Below, piece after piece: positions 1-62,289 of a DNA stretch of 64,000 bases. Under the pieces are notes generated by a model. The model was given only the letters and a program-made list of their open reading frames with translations. It was not told the origin of the DNA and did not search any database. This DNA comes from Cacajao melanocephalus (taxonomy: Eukaryota > Chordata > Mammalia > Primates > Pitheciidae). The stretch is from the NCBI GenBank assembly GCA_963573385.1, contig CAUYLG010065931.1, forward strand, positions 1 to 64,000, in the 5' to 3' direction. The number at the start of each line of letters is the position of its first letter. The stretch's first letter is position 1. Made by a program: the position numbers and the translations under genes.

Positions 1-1105
1 TTGCTCTACTTGAAGAATATCTTTGTGGTGTTCTGTGTATTACCTGGAGTTGAGTATTATCCTGCCTTACTAGGTTAGGAAAGTTTTCCTGAATAATATC
101 CTGAAGAATATTTTCCAGCTTGGATTCATTCTCTTCATGACTTTCAGGTACACCTATCAAACGTGAATTAGGTCTTTTCACATAGTCCCATATTTCTTAG
201 AGACTTTGCTCATTCCTTTTTACTCTTTTTTCTCTAAGCTTGTCTTCTCGTTTCATTTCATTAAGTTGGTCTTCGACCTCTGATATCCTTTCTTCTGCTT
301 GATCAATTCGACTGTTAAAACCTGTGCATACTTCACGGAGTTCTCGTATTGTGTTTTTCAGTTCCATTAATTCACTTCTATTCCTCTCTAAATTGTCTAT
401 TCTCGTTAGCGTTTTGTCAAACATTTTTTCAAGGTTTTTAGTTTCTTTACATTGGGTTAGAAGATGTTCTTTTAGCTCACAAGTTTCTTATTATCCACCT
501 TCTGAAGCCTAATTCTCTTAATGGAACGCACTCGTTCTCCGTCAGGCCTTGTTCCCTTATTGATGAGAAACTGAGATCCCCTGTAGAAGGAGAGGCATTC
601 TGATTTTGGGTATTTTCAGCCTTTTTACGCTGGTTTCTTCCCATCTTTGTGGATTTATCCACCTGTTGTCTTTGTAATTGCTGACTTTCAATTTGGGTCT
701 CCGAGTGGACGTCCAGCTTGTTGATTCCCAGTGCCAGAATCTGAGCAACCCACTGCGCTGGCTAAAACAGCAGCGTTGAGATTCGTGGTGCTTTTCTGCC
801 CGGGAATCTCCGGTCTGGCTTCCCTCTTCAGTCCCTTTTTCAATCAGCTGAATGGGCGACTCTGCCTTCGCGGAGCTCCAAACGTCGACCAAAAGGGGAC
901 CCAGTCCCGTTTACTCTGCACCGAGAACCGCCGTGCCGGCCACAAGAGTCGCACTGGTGACCCGTGGGGCTCCTCCACTGGGAATCTCCTGGTCCGTGAG
1001 CAACAAAAATTCATCTGAAAGTGAGGTGTCCACTCGTTCTCTGCGCTTTCATGTGAGCTACAATCCTGAGCTGCTAGTAATCGGCCATCTTGGATCTCTG
1101 TCCTC
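1..1105 (-). mobile_element. L1 LINE, antisense to NUDT3: 5' UTR and N-terminal half of ORF1, decayed
   Basis: Reading on the minus strand, 1105 to about 640 is an L1 5' UTR and about 640 to 1 is ORF1. Translated pieces at 662-477 (GRNQRKKAENTQNQNAS) and 424-197 (ELMELKNTIRELRE, RIDQAEERISEVEDQLNEMKRE, REKRVKRNEQSL) match the ORF1p N-terminus and coiled coil. The frame is broken between and after these pieces, so no ORF1p is made. The L1 5' end appears intact near 1105, with the CCATCTTGG YY1-type site. The element continues left out of the window. Protein wording suggests an older primate L1 (PB or MA type), not a young active one. Confidence 0.9.
1082..1094 (-). promoter_or_regulatory. YY1-type motif at the L1 5' end
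   Basis: CGGCCATCTTGG reads on the + strand here; its reverse complement (CCAAGATGGCCG) is the conserved YY1-binding start of L1 5' UTRs. It marks the true 5' end of the antisense L1. Binding in this decayed copy is not shown. Confidence 0.55.
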
Positions 1106-2083
1106 TGTTTTTAATTTTAAAAAATTATCAGTATAAACTCATGGATTTAAGTATATTTGATATTCTAGTCCATTGTAGTTGTCATTCTTACTGGCCAGTT
1201 TTTGACCAGTGTGAGCCTTTTCAAGTTAACTCCGGAGTCCTTTTGATACGGTCCTGGTGGTTTTTGATAGCTTCTTCAGTATCTAATTTGACAAGATGTT
1301 TCAGACTTATCTTGTATATTTCCTGTTGGTCATGAAATCAGCCATATTAGGAATGAAAGTACAGTATTCTGTAGAAAGAATCAGTATTGGTTTTCCAGAT
1401 ATCAAAAGGATAAGGGAATATTGTAAACAACTATACGGCAATCAAATCAGTATTTTCAATGAAATGGACAATTTTTTAAATTCCATTTTTAATTTTTGCA
1501 GGTACATAAGATATTTTGACATGGGTATACTATGAGTAACAATCACATCAGGGTAAATGGGGTATCCATTACCTCAGGCATTTATCCTTTCTTTCTAGGG
1601 CTTTATTTCTTATATTGTTAAGCATCTGGTTCTTAAGGTGTCTTGTCTGCCAGTATCACAGACACAGCCAGGAACAGTATGTCCTGTGTTTAAAATACAC
1701 AGTCCCTTCGTGACTCCTATCATGCCTTTCTCTCTTAAGATTGTCCCATTCTACTCCTAACCAGGGTCTTACATTTACTGGTTTATTATAAAGGACATTG
1801 CAAAGGATACAGATGAAGAGATGCATAGGGAAGGTAAGGGGGAAAGGCACTGAGCTTCCATGCCTTCCCTGGGTGCAGTACCCTCTAGGGACCTTCACAT
1901 GTTTAGCTGTCTGGAAGTTCCTCAAACCCTGTTGTCTTGAGTTTTTATCCAAATTTCTTGAAAGATATACAAACTATTAAAGCTTCCTTAAGAAGAAATA
2001 AATAAACCTATGTCTATTAAAGAAATTGAATTTGTAGTTAAACCCCCCTACCCCTGACATCCCTTTGGCAGAAAATAAAAGAA
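1106..2083. other. Intron 1 sequence without an assigned repeat
   Basis: AT-rich sequence between the L1 and the first Alu. Part of 1130-1400 has the flavour of an old L1-related fragment (possibly HAL1/L1M) but I could not place it. The short ORFs have no recognisable product. Confidence 0.35.
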
Positions 2084-2395
2084 ATTTTTTTCTTTTCTTT
2101 TTTTTTTTTTTTTGAGATGGAGTCTCGCTCTGACACCAGGCTGGAGTGCAGTGGTGCAGTCTCAGCTCACTGTAGCTTCCACCTCCAGGTTCAAGTGATT
2201 CTTCCGCCTCAGCCTCCCGAGAAACTGGGACTACAGGTGCGTGCCACTGCACCTGGCTAATTTTTGTATTTTTTTAGTAGAGACGGGGTTTCACCATGTT
2301 GGTCAGGATGGTCTTGATCTCTTGCCTTTGTGATCCACCTGCTTCGGCTTCCCAAAGTGCTGGGACTACAGGTGTGAACCACAATGCCTGGCCTA
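2084..2395 (-). mobile_element. Alu, antisense, full length
   Basis: T-run followed by the right and left monomers read backwards, ending in GCCTGGCC. Both monomers and the A-rich linker are present. Confidence 0.9.
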
Positions 2396-2558
2396 AATTT
2401 TTTTTCTTTAAAAAATAAAAATACCCACCTCCCTCCAAAAAAAAAAAAGTTCTAGGCCCAGGTGGCTTCACTGGTGAACTCTTAACAGATATTTTAGAAA
2501 GAAATAGTATCATTCTAAACAATTTCTTTATTTTTTTAGAAAATAAAAGAAGTATACA

Positions 2559-2845
2559 TTTTTTTTGAGATGGAATCTTGCTCTGTCACTCAGGCTGGAG
2601 TGCAATGGCATGATCTCGCCTCATTGCAACCTCCACCTCCCAGGTTCAAGTGATTCTTCTCCTCAGCCTTCTGAGTAGCTTGGGGTTACTATTGCGTGCC
2701 ACCACCTGGCTAATTTTTGTATTTTTAGTACAGGCAGGGTTTCACCATGTTGGTCAGGCTGGTCTTGAACTCCTGATGTTGTGATCTGCCTACCTCGGCC
2801 TCCCAAAGTACTGGGATTACAGGCATGAACCACTGTGCCCAGCCA
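2559..2845 (-). mobile_element. Alu, antisense, full length
   Basis: Begins with a T-run and GAGATGGAATCTTGC, ends at GTGCCCAGCC. Several small deletions mark it as an older copy. Confidence 0.9.
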
Positions 2846-2869
2846 GTTTCCTTATTTTTTAGAAAATAA

Positions 2870-3196
2870 GAGATGGGAACACTTGCCTATTTTATAAAGC
2901 CAGTATTACCTTGGTACCAAGACTGTACATTATAAGAAAAGGGAACTTCACACTGTATCCTTCATGAACAGAGACTCCCAAAACCCTAAACTAGACATTA
3001 GCAACTTGCATCCAGCAGTATGCAAGAAGAATAATACATCATGACTAACTGGGATTTATTCCAGAAATACAAGGCTGTTTTAACATAAAAAATTGGTCAG
3101 TGTAATTTTCCACACTGACAGACTTTGAAAAAACAACCACCATATCATCTTATCAATAGATTAAGAAAAAGCATTTGGCAAAATTCAGTGTCCATT

Positions 3197-3233
<37 letters not shown>

Positions 3234-3588
3234 TCTCAGCACTAGGAATGGAACTTCCTTAACCTGATAAAGGACATCTTCCCCAAACAGCTAACATCAT
3301 ACTTAATATTGAAAAAAATGAATAGATTCCCCCTAAGATTGGGAATAGACAAGGTTGTCTGCTCTTAAACTTCTATTCAACATTATTTTGGAAGCCCTAG
3401 CCAGTACAGTAAGGCATGAATGAGAAATAAAAGACATACGGATTACAGGGGAAGAAGCAAAACTATCTTTATTTGCTGATAACATGATCATCTATATAGA
3501 AAATCCTAAGGAATCCACCAAAAAGCTACTAGAACAAATAAGTGAATTTAGCATGGCATAGACTATAAAGTCAGTATACAGATATCAA

Positions 3589-3597
<9 letters not shown>
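2870..3597 (+). mobile_element. L1 ORF2 fragment (reverse transcriptase region), sense, decayed
   Basis: The + strand carries the classic L1 stretch GGATTTATTCCAGAAATACAAGG, then the 'rearranged' AATAGATTAAGAAAAAGCATTTGGC and CTTTATTTGCTGATAACATGATC segments of the ORF2 RT domain. An (AAT)n microsatellite sits inside at about 3198-3231. Many stops and frameshifts are present; no protein is possible. Confidence 0.85.
3198..3231 (+). repeat. (TAA)n microsatellite
   Basis: About 11 uninterrupted TAA units inside the L1 fragment; likely length-polymorphic. Confidence 0.9.

Positions 3598-3634
<37 letters not shown>
3590..3634 (+). repeat. Compound (TA)(TG)n(GA)n microsatellite
   Basis: TATATATG, then about 13 TG units, then GA units. 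It lies where an Alu tail would be, directly before the antisense Alu at 3635. Confidence 0.9.
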
Positions 3635-3897
3635 TGGAGTCTCACTCTGTTGCCCAGGCTGGAGTGTAGTGATGTGCTACCAATTCACTGCAACCTCCGC
3701 CTCCTGGATTCAAGCAATTCTCCTACCTCATCCCCCCTAGCAGCTGAGATTACAGACGTGTGTTACCACACCCAGCTAATTTTTGTGTTTTAGTAGAGAC
3801 AGGGTTTTACCGTGTTGTCACTCCTGACCTCAAGCAATCCATCTGCCTCGGTCTCCCAAAGTATTGGGATTACAGGCGTGAGCCAGTATGCCCAGCC
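3635..3897 (-). mobile_element. Alu, antisense, inserted in the L1 fragment
   Basis: GAGATGGAGTCTCACTCTG to ATGCCCAGCC; its poly(T) end has become the TG/GA microsatellite. Confidence 0.88.
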
Positions 3898-3937
3898 AAA
3901 TGTGTGTGAATATAAATATACGTATATTTATATTTGA

Positions 3938-4022
3938 AATGGAGTTTCACTATACTGCCCAGCCAGAGTGCAGTGGCTGTTCATAGGCTTGATCATAGAC
4001 CACTACAGCCTCAAACTCCTGG
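3938..4022 (-). mobile_element. Alu left-monomer fragment, antisense
   Basis: About 85 bp from GAAATGGAGTTTCACTATAC to CCTCAAACTCCTGG, abutting a sense Alu fragment at 4023, so two truncated Alus meet head to head. Confidence 0.7.
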
Positions 4023-4397
4023 CCAGGCCCAGTGGCTCATGCCTGTAATCTCAACACTTTGGCAGGTTAAGGTAGGTGGATCCCTTGAGTCCAAAAGTTA
4101 AAGACTAGCCTGGGGCCAGGCGCGGTGGCTTAGGCCTGTAATCCCAGCACTTTGGGAGGCTGAGGCGGACAGATCACGAGGTCAGGAGTTCAAGACCAGC
4201 CTCACCACTTGAGGTTAGGAGTTTGAGGCCAGCTTGGCCAACATGGTGAAACCCTGTCTCCACCAAAAAAATACAAAAATTAGCTGAATGTCGTAGCACG
4301 CGCCTGTAATCCCAGCTACTCGAAAGGCTGAGGTAGGAGAATCGTTTGAACCTTGGAGTTGGAGGTTGCAGTGAACAAGACTGTCTCAAAAAAAACA
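4023..4397 (+). mobile_element. Sense Alu with a second Alu start inside it (chimeric or nested)
   Basis: An Alu left end runs 4023-4113, then a second, less diverged Alu 5' end (GGCCAGGCGCGGTGG) starts at 4114. After 4200 the sequence repeats part of the left monomer (TTGAGGTTAGGAGTTTGAGG) and continues to the end and A-tail. Alu-Alu recombination or insertion would explain this. Confidence 0.75.
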
Positions 4398-4419
4398 AAG
4401 AAATACTTTGGGGTTGTAT

Positions 4420-4545
4420 ATAGGTAAGTAAAGCAAATATTGATAGTTATTGAAGCTGGATGAAGACTACTTAGGAATTCATTATATTTTCTCCCTACTT
4501 TTATGCATGTTTGGAATTTGTGTATAATAAAGAATCAGTTTTAAA
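4420..4545 (+). mobile_element. L1M-type 3' end, sense (probable)
   Basis: GGAATTCATTATATTTTCTCCCTAC ... ATGCATGTTTGGAATT ... ATAATAAAGAATC resembles the 3' end of old L1M elements, and would be the end of the L1 begun at 2870. Confidence 0.5.
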
Positions 4546-5395
4546 AACATACCCTGTGATTATTTAAAAAAAAAAAAAAAGGAAGAGGCTCTTCAGAATG
4601 TACTGATAAAATGATCTCCAGGATTTAAGTGAAAAGGCAAAGTAGAACATTGTGTATAATGGGTTACTATTGAGGTTGATAAAGAGGAAAGAAAAGAATA
4701 AGTATGTATTTGTTTATACTCATGTTAGAATATCTCTAGAAGTCCTCACTAGAAGTGCCTTTTGGGACAGAGTTAAGAGAAAAACTTGCTTTTGTGTCTT
4801 TTTATACCTTTTGAACATGTACATTGTGTACTATTGAAAAAAACAGATATTTGAAAGAGTAGAATTAGAGTAGAATTTGAAAGTAGTAGAATTAAGAAGA
4901 CAAATTCTAGACGCGTATATCTGTATAAATTTAGAATGATAGAATATTAATGCTGAAAGAATTTTAGAGATTTGGACCATCTCATTTTAAAACTTAAAAA
5001 GCTGAAGTCTAGAGAGATGTAAGTTTTTCATTGCATTTATGTGACTGGTGTCAGAGGCAGACCTGTAACCCAAAGTCTCCTGACCGCCCTCCTCTGTAAA
5101 GAAGACAGTGTACATTTGTGGTTTGACTTTAACATCTTAAATTAGACTGAATTGTGGTTAATAGGTTGATGCTACGTTGGAAACACAACAGCTGCCTTTG
5201 AGTTTACAATGAGTGTCTTCTGTTTGAGCATGTGTTATGGAGGCTACCATTTGGTACATGGCTTGGCAAAATCAGCATATCGATGAGCAGGGATTTTACA
5301 GAGTATTCCTATAGTTCTAAGACTGGGAAAATTATGCAATTACATGGATGTCAGGAAACGCTGTTGCTGTGGCTTTGTTTGTTTAAATAACCTCG
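4546..5395. other. Intron 1 sequence, mostly unique
   Basis: A poly(A) run lies at 4566-4580. The stretch 4945-5085 (ATCTCATTTTAAAACTTAAAAAGCTGAAG, ends in a CAAAGTCTCCTGAC-type sequence) looks like an old MIR-class fragment in reverse. Nothing coding. Confidence 0.4.
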
Positions 5396-5696
5396 GGCCA
5401 GGCATGGTGGCTCCTGCTTGTAATTCTAGCACTTTGAGAGGCTGACACAGATGGATCGCTGGAGCCCAGGAATTCAAGACCAGCCAAGCCATGTATCTAC
5501 AAATAATGCAAAAGTTAGCCAGGCATGGTGATACATGCTTGTAGTCCCAGATGCTGGAGTGGGTAGGGGGTGTTGAGAGGATTGCTTGAGCCCAGAAAGT
5601 TGAGGCTGCAGTGAGTCAAGATCATGTCACTATAGTCCAGCATGGGCGACAGAGTAAGACCCTGTATCAAAAATAATAATAATAAAATAAAGTAAC
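5396..5696 (+). mobile_element. Alu, sense, old type
   Basis: GGGCCAGGCATGGTGGCTC to CAAAAATAATAATAATAAA; heavily substituted, consistent with an AluJ. Confidence 0.88.
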
Positions 5697-5797
5697 CTCA
5701 ATAAACTGGAGCATTTAAAATATTTCATTCATTTTGTTTGGCTTTCAGAAATTTCCTAGGAAATAATGTTTAGCATTCTTCGCGGCCAATTATCAGG

Positions 5798-5923
5798 CTT
5801 GTTTTTTGTTTTTTGTTTTTTGTTTTGGTAGAGATGGGACCTTGGCACGTTGCACAGGTGGGTCTTGAACTTCTGGGCTCCCACAGTGCTGGGATTACAG
5901 GCGTGCGCCACCATGCCTACCTC
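5798..5923 (-). mobile_element. Alu fragment, antisense, internally deleted
   Basis: (GTTTTTT)n tail, then GTAGAGATGGGACC ... GTGCTGGGATTACAGG ... CATGCCTACC. Only the right-hand end of the reversed Alu remains. Confidence 0.8.
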
Positions 5924-6009
5924 CAATTATACGTCTTAAATGCTTGTTCTAAAATATTCAAGCCATACTCAAGGTTTTAAAGTAAAACACCTCATCCTTA
6001 GTACTGCTA

Positions 6010-6740
<731 letters not shown>

Positions 6741-7053
6741 GATATCTGTGTAATAGTTTGTATCTGTGAAAACCTTTTCATATTGTTCTTAAAATAGCCT
6801 CATTCCCAAGATAAAAACTGTCAGAATATCTGTTCATAGCACAGTATGGTGTTTCTTTGTACTAGGCAGAGAATTTCCTCTTTGGTTAAATAAGCAGCCT
6901 GATAAGCTAACTAAGGTGAAGGAATGTTCATAAGGCATTTTGTAAATTGACTGTTTATGTCTAGTGGTTCCTTCTTTTAGCATTTTTTGGAGTTCCTCTG
7001 TAGTTAAAAAAAAGTTTTAAAATTTTAAAATAGTTTATTAAAGATTATAAAAT

Positions 7054-7328
7054 GTCGGCGGGGCACAGTGGCTCACACCTGTAATCCCAGCACTTTTGGA
7101 GGCCGAGGAGGGTGGATCACCTGAGGTCAGGAGTTAGAGACCAACCTGGCCAACATGGTGAAACCCTGTCCCTACTAAAAATACAAAAATTAGCCCGGCG
7201 TCATCCCAGCTACTTGGGAGGCTGAGGTAGAATATCTTGAACCTGGGAGGCGGAGGTTGTAGTGAGCTAAGATTGGACCATTGCACTCTAGCCTGGGAGA
7301 CAAGAGCGAAACTCTCTGTCTCAAAAAA
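7054..7328 (+). mobile_element. Alu, sense, full length
   Basis: GGCGGGGCACAGTGGCTC to CTCTGTCTCAAAAAAA, with a small deletion in the right monomer. Confidence 0.9.
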
Positions 7329-7878
7329 ATAGTAAAATAGCTTAAAAGCTCTAGAAATTGAAACTACTGTACTTGGCCCTGGGATAATATGTTGATTTAC
7401 TTTCAGCAAGTTATTTAACCTCGTATTCCACTTTGCTCATCTTTTAAACATTTTATGGGATCATCATGCACAAGAACTTGTGACAGCTGTTCTTTAAAAC
7501 ATTATGTAAAATATAGCAAACATCTATTTATCTGGAATCCAAATAAGTACAGATAATTGCTGACTTTTATCTTTTACTTATTTTTAAGAAGGGACAAATA
7601 AATTATTAGAAAAGGCTCATCTGAAGAAGCAGTTCGCAGAGCATAACACAGATTTGATAGGATATGGTCCCAGTGCCATCTGGCGTACCAGCAGAGCACT
7701 CTGGCAGTAATGGCAGTGCTGAGGGGCTTGTCAGTTGTCAAGGAAATTGCAGTGTTGGAAACAAGATCATGTTGAGTGCTTTACTGCATGTAGTTGATTC
7801 TCCAGAAATCAGTAATATGTCTAATGATACAGTTTGTTAATCAAGATTTCCTATGGCATAGATTATCATCGTAGATAA
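7329..7878. other. Intron 1, no feature recognised
   Basis: Unassigned sequence with no convincing repeat, RNA gene or coding frame. Confidence 0.5.
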
Positions 7879-8482
<604 letters not shown>

Positions 8483-8744
8483 TTTAAGGAAAATATTTCC
8501 AGAACTTTAATCTGAGATCTCTGGAGTATATCTATCCCCACTAAATCCTTGGCAGTAGGACTGGAGACTTGTCTGATACCAAGGTGGATGGTGGGTGGGT
8601 AGGGAGAAAGGGGCCGGCTCCTCTGGCCAGAGCTTTGCAAATGCCCGTATTCTCCCCTGTGTTAGTCTCATTCTGGCTGTTAGATTCTGATACGATTGTT
8701 TCTCAAATCACTGTCGGTTTCCCTCTTAGCTCCAATCCCACATT
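8483..8744. other. Intron 1, no feature recognised
   Basis: Unassigned, moderately GC-rich sequence between an Alu and an L2 fragment. Confidence 0.5.
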
Positions 8745-9697
<953 letters not shown>

Positions 9698-9698
9698 C

Positions 9699-9999
9699 AG
9701 CCGGGTGCTGTGGCTCATGCCTGTAATCCCAGCACTTTGGAAGGCCAAGGCAGGTGGGTTGCCTGAGGTCAGGAGTTGGAGACCAGCCTCGCCAACATGG
9801 TGAAACCTCGTCTCTACCAAAAACACAAAAATGAGCTGGGCGTGGTGCACATGCCTGTAATCCCAGCTACTCAGGAGGCTGAGGCAGGAGAATTGCTTGA
9901 ACCTGGGAGTCAGAGGTTGCAGTGAGCTGAGATCGCGCCATTGCACTCTAGCCTGGGAAATGAGCGAAACTCCGTCTCAGCAAAAAAGAAAAATAAAGT
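9699..9999 (+). mobile_element. Alu, sense, full length
   Basis: GCCGGGTGCTGTGGCTC to CTCCGTCTCAGCAAAAAAG; lies directly after another sense Alu, giving a tandem pair. Confidence 0.9.
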
Positions 10000-10052
10000 A
10001 AGAGAGAAACTGTCGCATTTCATTTCTCTGTCCTGACCCATCCCATACTCCC

Positions 10053-10053
10053 C

Positions 10054-10086
<33 letters not shown>

Positions 10087-10119
10087 TATATTATATATAT
10101 TATAATATATATATATATT
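10053..10119. repeat. (TA)n tract with imperfect palindromes
   Basis: About 14 AT units, then ATTATATTATAT-type interruptions and more AT units; self-complementary and likely cruciform-prone. It ends in the T-run of an Alu fragment. Confidence 0.9.
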
Positions 10120-10222
10120 TTTTTTGTAGAAACGGGGTCTAGAACTCCTGAACTCAAGTGATCTGCCCGCCTCAGCCTCCCAAAGTGCTAGGATTACAAG
10201 CTTTAGCCACTTCGGCTGGCCT
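10118..10222 (-). mobile_element. Alu fragment, antisense
   Basis: GTAGAAACGGGGTCT... to CGGCTGGCC, the 5' part of the Alu left monomer after an internal deletion. Confidence 0.75.
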
Positions 10223-10232
10223 CATTTAAAAA

Positions 10233-10372
10233 ATTTTTTTTTTAATAGACATGGGGATTTTACTATGTTACTCAGGCTAGTGTTGAATTCCTAGGCAAGT
10301 GCACCTCCTACCACAGCCTGCCAAGTAACTGGGACTACTGGGTTTACAGGTATGAGCCAGTATGTCCCAGCA
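10233..10372 (-). mobile_element. Alu-derived fragment, antisense, old
   Basis: TAATAGACATGGGGATTTTACTATG to GTATGTCCCAGC, strongly diverged. Confidence 0.65.
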
Positions 10373-10384
10373 GGTATTTTTTCA

Positions 10385-11010
10385 TTATCACTGTGATATC
10401 CTCAAGCTAAGTATTTCTTACCCTGTATAATTACTCTTTTTTGGTCTTCCACTAGATTCTCAGTTCCTTTAGTGCAGGGACTGTAGGTTTCTTTTATATT
10501 TTAAAAATGTGTATTAAGCACTATTAAAGCAAAAAACCTCACAACAGTTTCTAAGAAATGAAACAATGGTGTTCCTGCTGTATTTCTTCCTCCCTTTTTT
10601 AGGTTTATCATTCCCACAGATTTCTTTATCTCCCGCCCACCCCCACACCCACACACCCACACCCACACCCACACCCACAAGTCACTAATCAATACAGTGT
10701 TTTTTTCCTCTCTGCCCATATGGAAAACAAGTTGTCCCTGCCCCACCTCTTGATTTCTGCCTGCTTTACGGAGCCACCTATATCATGAATCCAAGAGTCT
10801 ATCTATGGGTGGGTGTGTTCTGTGGGTCTGTTTATCCTCCTCTGCATAGATATCACCTGTCTCAATGACTAAAGCTTCAAAAAGGTCTGATACCTGGTCG
10901 GCTGGTTTCCCACTTTGATCTGCCTGCAAACCACAGTGCATTTAATCTCTGCATCTCCAGTTCCTGGCTCATGATGGTACTTAATGAACATTTGTTGAAT
11001 AGGTAATTTT
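10385..11010 (+). mobile_element. L2 3'-end pieces, sense
   Basis: 10440-10500 (TTCCACTAGATTCTCAGTTCC ... GCAGGGACTGTAGG) and 10935-11008 (AATCTCTGCATCTCCAGTTCCTGGC ... AACATTTGTTGAATAGGT) are successive parts of the L2 3' end. The sequence between contains the CCCACA tract and unassigned DNA. Confidence 0.6.
10633..10679 (-). repeat. (CCCACA)n tract
   Basis: About seven units of CCCACA/CACACC; purely C and A on the + strand. The long G/T run on the other strand explains the WVWVWVW ORF there. Confidence 0.9.
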
Positions 11011-11186
11011 CCCCCCTTAGTGTGTTATTTTCAGAATCTTTTTGGAGCCTTAGCACTTAATTTCTTTTCAGATGATTGTATATGTCAAAATCAAACTTCA
11101 GAATAAGAATTTACTGATCAGAACACCATTTAGTACTTTATAGGGTAAGAAGGAGTAAAACCACTGGCTAAAGTAAAAAAATTTTG

Positions 11187-12847
<1,661 letters not shown>

Positions 12848-12879
12848 TCACTATTTCATGTCTACTTTCTGAATACTTT

Positions 12880-13940
12880 CATCCTCCCGAAATAAAACTC
12901 TGTACCTGTTACGCGGTTGCTGCTCATTTTCCCCTTTCCCCAGTTCCTGGTGACCACCAGTCTGGTTTCTGTTTCTCTGGATTTGCTTATTCTGTGTATT
13001 TCATATACATGGAATCATACAAATGTGGCCTTTTGTGCCTGGCTTCCTTCACTTAGCATGTTCTCAGGGTTCATCCATGTTGTAGCATCTATCAGTAACT
13101 CATTTATTTGTTCATTTTATTTTACAGTAACTCATTTTTTAAATGGCTAAATAATATTCCGTTGTATGTATAGGTCACATTTTGTTTATCCATTTATTCT
13201 TATTGGATATTTGAGTTGTTTTTACCTTTTGACTGTTGTAAATAATGCTGCTATGAACGTTTGTATGGAAGTATCTGAGTATCTGTTTTTAGTTCTTTTT
13301 GGTTATGTACTTAGCAGTAGAGTTTCTAGATCTGATTTTATGTTTAACTTATTGAGAAACAGCCAAATTTTTTTCCACAGCTGAATGAACCATTTTACAT
13401 TCCTATCAGCGTTGTCCAAGGGTTCCAGTTTCTCTACATCCTTGCCAGCGCTTCTTATGCTCTGTTTGTTTGGTTGATTGAAATATAGCTACCCTAATGA
13501 TTGTGAAGTAGTATCTCATTTTGGTTTTGCTTTGCATTTCCCTAATGACTAATGGTGTGGAGCATCTTTTCATGTGCTTATTAGCCATTTGTATATCTTC
13601 TCTGTAGAAATGCTGTTTATCTTTTTGTTGTTTTAGGTACTGGACCGATATTATATACTTTGCAGATACTTTCTCCTGTTCTGTAGGTTGTCTTTTCACA
13701 TCCCTGATTATGTCCTTTGTTACGCAGAAGTTTTTAATTTTAGTAAAGTCCATTTTATCTTGTTTACTGTTTTGTTGCTCATGCTTCATATCTAAGGATT
13801 GGGCATATCTTTCCAAATTCAAGATCATGACAGTTTACCCCTATGTTTTCTTCTAAATGTGTTATAGTTTTACCTCTTACATTTAGAGGTTGTTGGTCCA
13901 TTTTGATTTTGTATGTGGTATGAGATAGTCCAATGAGAGG
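12880..13940 (-). mobile_element. L1M-type 3' region, antisense
   Basis: The + strand shows the usual reversed old-L1 3' region: GGAATCATACAAATGTGGCC, TTCATCCATGTTGTAGCAT, CATTTTGTTTATCCATTTATTC, GTAGTATCTCATTTTGGTTTTG, CCCTAATGACTAATGGTGTGGAGC. About 1 kb is covered. The ORFs at 12917-13828 are accidental. Confidence 0.85.
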
Positions 13941-13941
13941 A

Positions 13942-62289
<48,348 letters not shown>

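Noticed and set aside
10501..10746. Minus-strand ORF with WVWVWVW
   Set aside because: Translation of the CCCACA tract.
13406..13828. 140-residue minus-strand ORF as an L1 protein
   Set aside because: The region is the L1 3' end in antisense; the frame does not match an intact ORF2 and is broken.
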